The notes beneath the pieces were generated by a model. The model did no database searches and was not told the DNA's origin. It worked only from the letters and a program-made list of their open reading frames with translations. 64,000 nucleotides of DNA from Sipunculus nudus (Eukaryota; Annelida; Sipuncula; Golfingiida; Sipunculidae), in contig CM049316.1 in the NCBI GenBank assembly GCA_026874595.1, forward strand, positions 4,602,339-4,666,338, given 5' to 3'. Position 1 is the stretch's first letter, and each line of letters starts with the position of its first letter. Below are positions 49,100-59,599 of the stretch, one piece after another. The translations under genes and the position numbers were made by a program.

Positions 49100-50345
49100 T
49101 GGGATTTTTTTGGTAAACTTTACAGTTTAGATTTTAACGTCTTGTTACAACATACTGTTCATCATATGTCAGTGTTTTTCCATAGGTTTAACTGTAAAGT
49201 TAAGTCTTTGTCTTTTTATGGTTTTACTTTTTTGTGTGATGGTTAGCACTGTCTCAGGACTTTAACATTCTAGGCATTATCTATTCCTTTCATTTATTGG
49301 ACTAAGTCAGCTGGTCTAAAATATTCTAATCACCAATGATCAGTGGTGTTTTAATAAATACTCACTTTATTTATTTCAGCAGAAATAAGTATTAGTTTAT
49401 ATTCGACTCAACTGCTAAAATGTTCTTCTACTGGTAAAAATTATCTCTTGTGTTGAATTTCCATGGCAACAAAACCTATTTCCATAGATATGATTTTTAA
49501 ACCTTTGTGTCATTTACTCTTTATTTACCTGATTTGAAATATTTGTGATGTTAAAACTTTGATACCTTTATATTCCAGTTATTACCAGTACAGATGTAAA
49601 GCTCTGTGCTGTATGTCCCCTCCTCTCAAACCAAAGTCTCATATTTGCATCAGGAAAAAATATGACAAAAATCCATTTAACATCAGACTATTTTGAATAA
49701 GTTGTTGGTTTAATGATTAACCTTTTACATGGTGTATGTAGTTATGTGTGTCATACAAAGCAAATTATTTTAACATCCGATGTTACCCGGCATTTCTTTC
49801 TTCAGCTCATCATGTTTGAAACAAATGTTGCCCTCTGATGTCAAATAGATGTACTAAAACTCAAGGCTCGCACATACTACACTTAATGTTATCTCTGTAT
49901 TCCTCATTCTGTTGTCTCCACCATCTGTATAAATGTTTTGGTGTTATATTTCATACAAAATATAATAAATTCCTCAATAGCATAAAAGATAGGGAAAAAA
50001 ACTGTATGGTATACTGTATATTATCATGACTGCTGAGACATTAGGAATGTTAGGACATTGTCTTCTGTTTAGAAGTTTTACATCATTCACATCACATTTT
50101 ACATAATTGCCTCTCATTCTTGCATGTCCATGTATAAAACTTTAAATGGCTGGCCTGTTGGTCCACTCTTATGCTTGATCTCTAAACCCCATAGTTTTCA
50201 TCAAGATTACATGCATCAGCCGTTCATTCCCTCAGAAGCCACCTTTCTTATAATACAAAATTTATTTGCTAAATGTCAACACAAGTAGCTGTTGTAAATG
50301 TAAATGTAAAGACAGAAATAATTGCACTTAATCCCATTTTTAATT
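49100..50345. other. no gene recognised
   Basis: Unique-looking AT-rich DNA between elements B and C. AATAAA near 49,353 and near 49,967 could serve SNX16 transcripts that read through element B, which is speculative. Confidence 0.4.
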
Positions 50346-50351
50346 ATATTT

Positions 50352-50396
50352 GTATCCGCCAAAACAGAGTTTTGCGGATACTATGTTTTCAGCTGG

Positions 50397-50457
<61 letters not shown>

Positions 50458-52097
50458 GTAGGTGTCCGGAGAACTCCTCCGTAACCGCTGGGCGGAATTT
50501 TCCGAAACCCGGGATTATGTTCGGGTCACATGTGAACTGCTGCGCCCCGATTTTGTTTTGACCTCTGACCTTTCCTCTGCGCTCTGCGTCCGTTTGTGCG
50601 TCTGTTTCCACACATAAACCCACATATCTCGGGAACCGTTTGACCGATCAGGAAAATTTTTTTGCACAAATGTAGCCCTCGGAGAGCTTTATAACATACA
50701 CCAAAAATGGTGGCGCCACCTGCAACCATGTTTGCACAGTGTCCATCTGTTCGTCTGCCTTGGGTTAAAATCACTCATATCTCTGCAGTGACTTGACTAA
50801 TTCACCTGAAATTCGGCATGCGCAAACATCCTGGATAGCTTTTCTGATTTTATGACAGGTGGCGCCACCTACATTCACGTTGACGCTGCAGACATCCAAG
50901 CTCATATCTCGGGAACCGTTTGACCGATCAGGAAAATTCTTTTGCACAAATGTAGCCCTTGGAGAGCTTTATAACATACACCAAAAATGGTGGCGCCACC
51001 TGCAACCATGTTTGCACAGTGTCCATCTGTTCGTCTGCCTTGGGTTAAAATCACTCATATCTCTGCAGTGACTTGACTAATTCACCTGAAATTTGGCATG
51101 CGTATACATCCTGGATAGCTTATCTGATTTTATGACAGGTGGCGCCACCTACATTCACGTTGACGCTGCAGACATCCAAGCTCATATCTCGGGAACCGTT
51201 TGACCGATCAGGAAAATTCTTTTGCACAAATGTAGCCCTTGGAGAGCTTTATAACATACACCAAAAATGGTGCCGCTACCTGCAACCATGTTTGTACAGT
51301 GTCCATCTGTTTGTCTGCCTTGGGTTAAAATCACTCATATCTCTGCAGTGACTTGACTAATTCACCTGAAATTTGGCATGCGTATACATCCTGGATAGCT
51401 TTTCTGATTTTATGACAGGTGGCGCCACCTACATTCATGTTTACGCTGCAGACATCCAAGCTCATATCTCAGGAACCGTTTGATTGATCAGGAAAATTTT
51501 TTTGCACAAATGTAGCCCTTGGAGAGCTTTATAACATACACAAAAATGGTGGCGCCACCTGCAACCATGTTTGCACAGTGTCCAGCTGTTCGTCTGCCTT
51601 GGGTTAAAATCACTCATATCTCTGCAGTGGTTTGACTAATTCACCTGAAATTCTGCATGCTTATACATCCTGGATAGCTTTTCTGATTTTATGACAGGTG
51701 GCGCCACCTACAATCAAGTTTACGCTGCAGACATCCAAGCTCATATCTAGGGAACCGTTTGACCAATTGGGCCAAAATTTTGCATGTGTATAGTTCTCAC
51801 AAAGCTCTTTATCATACGCTAAACTGGTGGCGCCACCTGCAACCCTTTTTTGCACAGCGTCCATCTGTTTGTCTGCCAAGGGCAAAAATCACTCATATAC
51901 AATATAGTGGTTTGACTTATCTGCCTTAAATTTTGCATATGTATACAACTTGGACGGCTTTCTGGATTTTTTGGTAGGTAGCGCAACCTACATACACAAT
52001 TTGGCTGCAGACATCCATGCTGATATGCAACACTTCACCCGTTCCACTCTGATTTAGGCGGATACAAGTAGTCGCTTGTCGACTACCCGTATTCTAG
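50352..52097 (+). mobile_element. Helentron-like non-autonomous element C with 280-bp repeats
   Basis: The 5' end is a near-perfect hairpin (GTATCCGCCAAAAC, AGA, GTTTTGCGGATAC). The 3' end carries the inverse motif GGCGGATAC, a hairpin GTAGTCG-CTTGT-CGACTAC, then CCGTATTCTAG followed by TTT. CTAG after a 3' hairpin fits the Helitron end rule. A (GCC)n run lies near the 5' end. The core has about five units of 280 bp (starts near 50,623, 50,903, 51,183, 51,463 and 51,742), each made of two related halves of about 140 bp centred on a palindrome GGTGGCGCCACC. Two near-identical 70-codon frames (50,859 and 51,139) are by-products of the repeat. No enzyme is encoded. Confidence 0.78.
50397..50457. 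repeat. (GCC)n trinucleotide run, about 20 units
   Basis: A perfect run inside the 5' part of element C. It makes artificial poly-Ala, poly-Pro and (reverse) poly-Gly frames. A microsatellite near the 5' end is common in Helentron-type elements. Confidence 0.95.
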
Positions 52098-52099
52098 TT

Positions 52100-55000
52100 T
52101 CTCTCATCTTTTCATACACTTCCACAACATCATTAGTTCAATAAATTAAAAAATAAAAAAATAACAGTACAGAGACATCATGTGCATAGATTTTCAGATA
52201 AACTAATTGATATAGTGTCAGACATTAGTGAAAATATAACCTCTGTACAACTTTATTTCTGAATGAAGTTTATGTCCTCCTTATTACTTATTTATAACTC
52301 TACAGACATCATAACTATGGTACATTTGATGTATATTTATCCTGCGCCTGTTATAATTATTTATTGTTTAATGTTTATTATCAGAAGATGAAAGTGTAAG
52401 AAAAGTCTATATTTATACACAAGAGTCATCTTGTTCTCCTGTGTAGGTTTTTTTTTATTACAGTACCAGTGCTGTCACTGTTAGGCATGCCCACCAAAGC
52501 TGGTGTTGAGCACTGAATATGCATGGAATGATAGGAGTTTATCATGTTATAAAGTGTAAAGTATCATGTATATTTATGTATGGTCATAGTAGACAGTATG
52601 AAAATAATACTTTTTCCTGTTGTCAGGTGTAGATTACTGTTTATGTAATCATAGTATAAAAATAATATTTAACTCTTTTCAGGTTTTAGTTTCACAATAA
52701 TATTATATCCATATGTAATAAAACGAGAGTGCCATCAATACAGAGGTTTCCTAATGCAATAAAGTTATACAGATAAGTCTCTTGTTCATGTACAGCTTGA
52801 AAGCAGCTGTTTGTTTATATCTTCAGAATGTCATCATAGCAATGGATACTCCAATATGAGTGGGTAATTAATGCTTATTGAGTACTCAAGTCCAATTGTT
52901 CCTACCCATTTCAGCACTGCATAGCTGTATTTAGAAAGCAGGACTGTTATATCTGGTGACATTTTATAATCGTGAGTGCCTTGCCTGTTACAAGACTAGT
53001 TGTTTGATATCTTGTTGTTTATAACACAGACTGTGATGTTGGTTGACTTGATCTCAGAAGAGAATTAATGTCCACAGTGTATTGAATAATGAACAGTCCA
53101 TCTGCTGTTATGATTTTAATGTTACAGAAATGAATGTATGTCAGATTATTGCATAATGATTAAGATCAGTGTTAGATGAGGTTTTCTTTATGGTAAGTCA
53201 CTGATGTAGTAGGGAAGTAATTTTGTTGCTGATTGTCTTCTTCTATAAAATGTTTGTAACATCACTTGTTCAGGAAGTATTGTATCTGGCACTTGTTCAG
53301 GAAGTATTGTATCTGGCACTTAAGCTTGCCAGATGACTGTTTAAATGTTTCCTTGGTATCATGGGTATCAAGCAATATGACATTTAGCATGAGTAATTCA
53401 TTGATATGTACATATACTGATTAAAAAGTATTCACTCAACCGGATAGGATAAAATTAAACATATTTGTCCTCCCATCATAGAGTATAATTTTGTATATGA
53501 AGATGAAATGTATTATTCCTTGATGCAAACACACACACTTTACACACAAACACACACATACATACACATGCATGGATAAATATCTTCATTATTTGTACAA
53601 GATTTGAAAGCTCAGAAATCTTCATTGTCAGATGAGAACAACAGTCAAAATGCATGGACATTGTGATATTCTACATAGAAACTGTTATAATACAGTAACC
53701 TTGCTTAGGTCCTCTTTTGTCATTGACATTGAAACACATAAATCATTGAAATTGCAAAGCAGCTGGAAACAAAGCACTTGGATAGAGCAAGAATAACTTT
53801 AACAACAGAATTTTTAAATCTTATCAGTGTTTGCTGTTTTTGCTCTAGTCAATTTTGTCAGAATCGATTTAATATCATCAAGATACTATTAAGATTTTGT
53901 GTAAACTGTAATCCTTTTATTTATTTTAATAAAATGTAAGACTGCCAAGTGCTAATTTATTTTATGTGTTAGATGAATAAATGTAACAAACCTCTCTTTA
54001 CTCTAAAAGTGATTTTCCAGTAGAAAGTTAAAACACTTATTTAATTCTAATTGACAAAATCTACTCTGCTATGAAACCTATGTCAAAAATACTTCAAAAC
54101 AGCAGATGATCGTAACATGCAGTGGGCATTCCAATATGCATGTTACATGTCATCAGCATCATCATTTACATATATATAGTCATTGTGTCTCAGTTAGGAA
54201 ACATGGAACTATATTTATATCATCACATTTTCATTAGATATTTAAATAAAATGATTAAGTAGTATAGGTAGTTATAAGGGTTTTTTCTTTTATATATACA
54301 TCATAGTAAGAAATCACATTTAGATCATGACAGATTAAGGAACAGGTCTATGTTGTTTTTAAATGTCTTTTACAAGTTTATGGATCTACACATTTTATTA
54401 GCATGTTCGTTTTTTTTCTTCAGTGTACTCACAAGAGAGTATAAAGGCTTTACCAGACTAGTGGTGAAAGCATTAACACTTCTGTATACAATTTAAGATT
54501 AAAAACAAGGCAATTTGGTCACACTGTCAGCAAAGCAAAATCACCTTTGTAATGGTTATGGTGAGTAGTTATTTCATCAAGTAGTGAATGTTGTGATTGT
54601 CTGTGGTGGTTCCTAACAGCTGTCACATTATGAATCAATGTATGTTAACATTTATGTAACAGTTGCTTTTATATAGTATTTATGTTCTAGGCCAAATTTC
54701 AACACTTGTACATTTATAGGAAATGTTCAAACATATTATACATTAAAAAACATGTAGGCCCCTATGTACCATTAGATATCATGGTATCACATGTAATTGC
54801 TCCTGTTTGACAAAACACTCCATGTTGACAGTGAACTTTGACACTTGCTTCTGATTAGGATTAGATCGTTTATATTTTCTGTGTGATTTGTGACGTTTCA
54901 TGCTGGAAGTGTGATAATTGACAGTTTTGAAGTTTTTGGTTCAGGTGACATGTAATACTGAATCATTAGAAAGAGTCCAATTTTGGCAGTTACTGAAAGC

Positions 55001-55435
55001 AAGTGTATATGCTCATTTAAAAATCTGTTTATGACTGAGAAAAATATTTTGAGAAATAAAGGTTACAATATAAAAATTAGATATTATTATTTATTTATTT
55101 TTTTTTGCTCATAACAATCCTGACGTTCAGGTGTTCACAGGCAGAAAGCCATTGAAGTATACCTTTCCCTCCACACTAGCGACATCTGTATGCAACGAAT
55201 GAAACAGTTTTCGAGTCCTTTTCTTTATGATAAAATAAATATTTTGCTATAATTAAAAATGATAAATGTTTGGCAGCTTGGCTTGTGTAAAATTTCAATT
55301 CACACACACACAAAAAATGGAAATTTTGACTAAAACCCCCACACACACTGATAAAGTTTCACTGTTTCTGGCTTATGTATGTGAAGGTCTGCTTGTAGAA
55401 CATCTGCTTGTAGTCTCCCTCCGGTCGTTTTCGTT
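52100..55435. other. no gene recognised
   Basis: AT-rich. AATAAA candidates occur near 52,732 and 52,758, and a perfect 27-bp tandem duplication (CACTTGTTCAGGAAGTATTG.., 53,263-53,316). No conserved exon on either strand. Confidence 0.45.
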
Positions 55436-55499
55436 ACATGTTATGTATTGGCTGACATGAGGCAGCAGCGCCTTGCGCCTACGGTGAATAACCATAACA

Positions 55500-55700
55500 T
55501 CACACCAGGAAAGAAGGCGGGCGATCTACCCGTGGAGACAAAGTACGTGGATTTGACGAGGTGCTGGAATGACACATGAAAGGGGCGACAGTCCTTGAAA
55601 TGGTGACCTATCTAATCCAATGTCACGTAGACGCAATTTATACATGACAGTGCGAGGCGGGTCACACCTGAAATAGACAGTCATAATTATGTGAAATAAA
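55500..55700 (-). other. unrecognised exon-like stretch
   Basis: On the minus strand an acceptor-like TGTCTATTTCAG is followed by an open frame CDPPRTVMYKLRLRDIGLD, richer in CpG than its surroundings, ending at a TAG about 135 bp further on. I do not recognise the peptide and see no partner exon. It could be a terminal exon, a non-coding exon or a repeat remnant. Confidence 0.2.
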
Positions 55701-55739
55701 CAATAAATCACTTAGCCCCACGTGCTTGAAAACCCAGCT

Positions 55740-56940
55740 ATTAGACTGTATCGTTACCTTCAAAGTATAGGGAGAAAATCCACCGAATGGTCATTGTACG
55801 TTTAATCAAGAAGATTTCTGTAATCTCCTTGGTATAAGTGATGACGAACATGAGACGTGTTAAAACTATATATGTACATGAAACAAGTACAGTTTCCAAT
55901 GACTTTCATATACAACAACCTTCAGCACCTTTAAGATTTATTCCATGCCTACGCGTGGCAAATCTCAGAAGGCTGATGTTCAACTAGATTCAAAGCTGCA
56001 ATCTATAAGCCTATATATACATGTTGACATAATCCAAATAGACTGAAGCAGTACTTTATTCCGCGGGAACCACGTGGGAACAAATACTTGAAAATCTTTC
56101 AGCCTCTGTGCACGGTGTGAGAGAAATCCCTCAAGTCGACTTTCCATCATGTAACCAATTAAAATCACGGTGTCCGTCACCGTATGTGTTCATTTACTTA
56201 TATGTAACCACAGGAGCAATTTTCACGTATCTAGGTTCAACGCACAAGTTTAATTCCCGGCAAAATTACGTCGGTCCAGCGTTCTTTTTTTGGGAAAGTC
56301 CGTTTTACAAATGTGCTCGCTTTACCACTGGAAAGTTTTGTTAATAAATAAAAAACAAAAAAAACTTTAAACTTTACAATGGCAAATACCACAAAGCAAT
56401 AAACATTTTGAGCAATGGAATATAACAAATCGGAACGTTTTCCCGCGTTTGAATCGATTGTTACACGGACACCCCTGTAAAAAAGTATCAGCGAACTTGA
56501 CATCCAATCCCAGCGCCACCTGTCGACCAGCTAGTTAATTATTTTTACACGTTTTTTTTAAAGAGGAAACATAGGCCTCAGTCAATGTGAGCATCTCGAG
56601 CCCCGACTCAACTTTTTCGTCCGTCCGTTCGTTCATTAACCGGTGGTTTATTGAAATAACCAAAGCCCAAAACACCGCCTGGGAAAAAAACATGCAGATG
56701 TATTTGTATAAACCAGTCTGGTCGTCAGAAGGGACTAAATTGGTAGAATCATTGGAACAATTATAGGCCTATACATACATCTGTACATTCATGAACCTCA
56801 TGACAAATATATATTCTCTATAATACTTTCTATAATTTCTTTCGTTTTATAAAGAATATACATTATTTTTGCAGCAGGATAAAAATTAGAGTTAAACGTG
56901 AAACACTGATGTTGCTCAGATGTTGCTGAAGAATATAGAG
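55740..56940. other. no gene recognised; CpG-containing
   Basis: CpG is more frequent here than in the rest of the intergenic DNA (about 56,000-56,650). No exon is identified. Confidence 0.35.
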
Positions 56941-56949
56941 AAAATTAAT

Positions 56950-57055
56950 ACATGAAGTTACTCTCGCCTGACGCCGCGAGAGAATAAAATACATGTACTC
57001 TTTAAGCTATGGAGATAACTCTAGCCTGACACCGCGAGACAATAGGCGGTTAAGG
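56950..57055. repeat. duplicated hairpin motif CTCTCGCCTGACGCCGCGAG
   Basis: The first copy can fold (CTCTCGC / GCGAGAG, 8-nt loop). A second copy about 55 bp downstream (CTCTAGCCTGACACCGCGAGAC) has the same loop but a weakened stem. Confidence 0.6.
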
Positions 57056-57059
57056 CACA

Positions 57060-58375
57060 CAATAGCAATAGCTGATGGGTTTATCTAATTGCAATGAGTG
57101 CTCGGCTGACACGCAAGGTTCCCGGAGCTGGAATTTCCAGTTTGGTATTAACTCTTTGCTCTAGCTAATGCAAAACTCTCAAATATTAATTCTCTTATTT
57201 TCCAATAAGCGTGTATTCATCGAAAATGTAAATTTTAAATAACATTGTAATTGTAATATGTTAAATATAAAAAAAAAGTTAGATATAATATAATATACGC
57301 GATTCATGTAATTAATAATGATTATATTTGATAATTTTAGCACAAAATTTAAAAATCAACCATTTAAACTGAGATTACTTTGGTCCTTAAATAATAATTA
57401 ACATCGAATTCATTTCCTTTCCAGCCTGTACACTGATACATGTCTGCATGGCCAAATTGTTTTATTTTGTAGGCTATTAATTTGGCCTACCTGCGCCCAC
57501 GAAGTCGGCAGAGGTCAATTAAGTAGCCGCCCCCCTTTTTTTGTTGTCCACACGACATCTAAAAATTCTCGAAGACTTTCAGTGCAATTGCATGGTATAG
57601 GCGAAAGCTACATTATGGAGCGGACGTTTCAGATTCAACTCGCCTTAGCCTATTATCCATATGGATCCGTGCAGTCCCTGGTATACATCCCTTGTTATTA
57701 CATATATACCTGTACTGTAAGCTACTTGTAGTTTTTTACTGTTTCCTGTTCCAAGTCAATATCTGCAAATTTTAAAATTAATTTAATAGATATTGTAGAT
57801 TGAAAAGCCATTCGCCATGCATGAAAGATAGGCCTATTAATTGTTAACCATACAATTTATATTTTTGTGTCGAATTTGAACCATTTATGGGCGTTTTCAG
57901 ACAAATTTTCATTTAATATCATCATCAAAAGCACTCAATTCATTTTTGAAGGATTTGCCTAGAAACGTCAATACTTTTTTTGGGGGGGGGGGGGGGGGGG
58001 GGGGGTCGTGTTGTTCTAATTTTGAGTGCATCATGCAGAATATACGGATCAGAATGTTGTCTAGATATAATTATATGTAGGCCTACTCTCCAAGTGAATT
58101 CCAATGGAATGTGTTGTGAAAATAAGATCTAAAATATTTTGCTTAAAACGATGTACATAGTTATTATAGTGGCTGTTTACAAAAAAAATATTCTAAATAT
58201 AAAATAATATGGCCTCCTTGCAAAGGACATTAGTGGCGATAACAATTTAAAAGCTCAGACATTTCTTCGATTCATTTTTTTTTAAATATATGAATGAAAT
58301 ACACGAAGCATCCACACATAAAGCTCTTTATACACGTTAGACCTCTACAGTAAAATATTGTTTTATTCTTTCATC
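57060..58375. other. no gene recognised; G24 run
   Basis: Contains the longest homopolymer of the window, G24 at 57,982-58,005, and two TAGGCCTA octamers (57,829 and 58,078). Confidence 0.45.
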
Positions 58376-58379
58376 CATT

Positions 58380-58657
58380 AACAAGCCGGCCAGCTGAACA
58401 GAGAGACACGCGGTGATCGAACCCAGGTCGAATCTACTCGATTTCGATCGTGACATATTTTTCCACTGCTCGTGTCTGTCAAAGGTCGAGCATGCGTGAT
58501 GAGTCAGAGAAACAGTTCCGGTTTGTGTCAACATGGAAGCTGTCTTGTCTGAAGTGTCAACTCTCAAAAATTAAAATGTAGGATGTACTTTTCAAGATAA
58601 CACTCCCTTGGTCTATCCAAGAATACAAGATAAGTGATCTTTAATTTTCAAACAACC
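58380..58657 (+). promoter_or_regulatory. TRAPPC8: TRAPPC8 promoter and 5' UTR region
   Basis: CpG-containing sequence directly upstream of the TRAPPC8 start. It holds an AP-1-type site (TGAGTCA, about 58,500) and an ETS-type TTCCGG (about 58,516). A short upstream ORF (58,533-58,574, 13 codons, MEAVLSEVSTLKN) would lie in the leader if transcription starts before it. No TATA box is evident. The transcription start is not determined. Confidence 0.5.
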
Positions 58658-58814
58658 ATGGCTCAGTGCAAACAGACTGCCCAGGAGTTTGTACAGAGCG
58701 CTTTTGCGCCAATGGTTGCTGTTTTGTGCAGCCACGATGCCCACCAGTTGTGTCAAAAGAACAACTTGTCGTTCGTGGAGTTGGTCCAGCCATTCTGCCG
58801 ACTGAGTACGGAAG
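58658..58814 (+). CDS. TRAPPC8: TRAPPC8, first coding exon (partial gene)
   Basis: TRAPPC8 (Trs85 in yeast) is a subunit of the TRAPPIII complex, which activates Rab1 and tethers vesicles in ER-Golgi traffic and autophagy. The 52 complete codons begin MAQCKQTAQEFVQSAFAP and contain CSHDAHQLC and NNLSFVELVQPFCRLSTE. They follow the vertebrate N-terminus (MAQC.QS.QE, LSF.ELL.PF.RL.SE) over its full length. The ATG is in a strong context (CAACCATGG) and an in-frame TAA lies at 58,631-58,633, fixing the start. The exon ends in phase 1 at a GTAAGC donor (58,815). The vertebrate protein is about 1,400 residues; I found no second exon before 64,000, so intron 1 exceeds 5 kb. Confidence 0.93.
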
Positions 58815-59284
58815 GTAAGCTAATGAAACATTTGAACCAGTTCCGTCAGATTCTGATCAGTTCATCCTGGAATGGCCTGTGGTTTTTGTGTGTCCTGTGG
58901 TTTAGTTAGTCTGGTCTCTCTGCCACGCCTCCCCGCAGACTGGGCTTGGCTTGTCACGAGATCAAAACAAAAACATTGAGGGGTGGTTTCACTTTTTTCT
59001 CCCATCTGCCCGCACGAGAAGGAATGTTAGAATCTTGTAATTATGCTTCATTAATATTTATATGCTACCAGTATTGGCCTTTGGGGAGAAAATGGCATAA
59101 AGACAATACAATACGTCAATATCACAAGCCTGTTGGATAAATTGTTATCACTGATTTGAAAACGAACATATGTGAGATCTGGCTTCCTCTCTGTATATTT
59201 TAATGATCTAAGGATAATTTTGGTTGTAAAAAGTTCTTATAACACCTTTGGAAGGATGCATGAACTTGTTTATCAAAAACATGT

Positions 59285-59597
59285 TTGCAAACACAGCAAT
59301 GTTGACAAATATGGAAAAAAACCTAAGGTGGTAGGTTGCATATATGAAGAGGTAGAAAGGTCACTTGTTGCAAAACACCATTTGCAGAGCTCTGGCTTAT
59401 CTGACTTGCTGCCAGATGCCCTTGTTGAATTTGTTTTGATAATTTTGGCGGGCCCCGACATATTATAAACACAGTGATATCAACAAAACAAGCAGCTGGT
59501 GTGCGGTGATATTCACGTTTTCTTGCCTTTATTATAAAAAGTTTCAAGGGATTACCTTTTGTTAATAAAGGTCAGATAGGTGATTTGGCCCCTTTAA
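59285..59597 (+). repeat. dispersed repeat family R1, copy 3
   Basis: The best preserved copy: AACCTAAGGTGGTAGG, GAGGTAGAAAGGTCACTTG, GTTGCAAAACACC, TTATCTGACTTGCTGCC, then AAGGGATTACCTTTTG and the terminus AGGTGATTTGGCCCCTTTAA. It lies in TRAPPC8 intron 1. No matching left terminus was found, so this may be a one-ended or deleted MITE. Confidence 0.75.
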
Positions 59598-59599
59598 TG

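Noticed and set aside
50273-50623. Frames with poly-Ala, poly-Pro or poly-Gly runs
   Set aside because: They come from the (GCC)n microsatellite inside element C.
50859-51351. Two near-identical 70-codon frames suggesting a gene pair
   Set aside because: They are the same frame in successive 280-bp tandem units; other units have it broken.
58337-58567. 76-codon minus-strand frame upstream of TRAPPC8
   Set aside because: No recognisable motif; it overlaps the promoter and 5' UTR of TRAPPC8 and is of the length expected by chance in GC-richer DNA.
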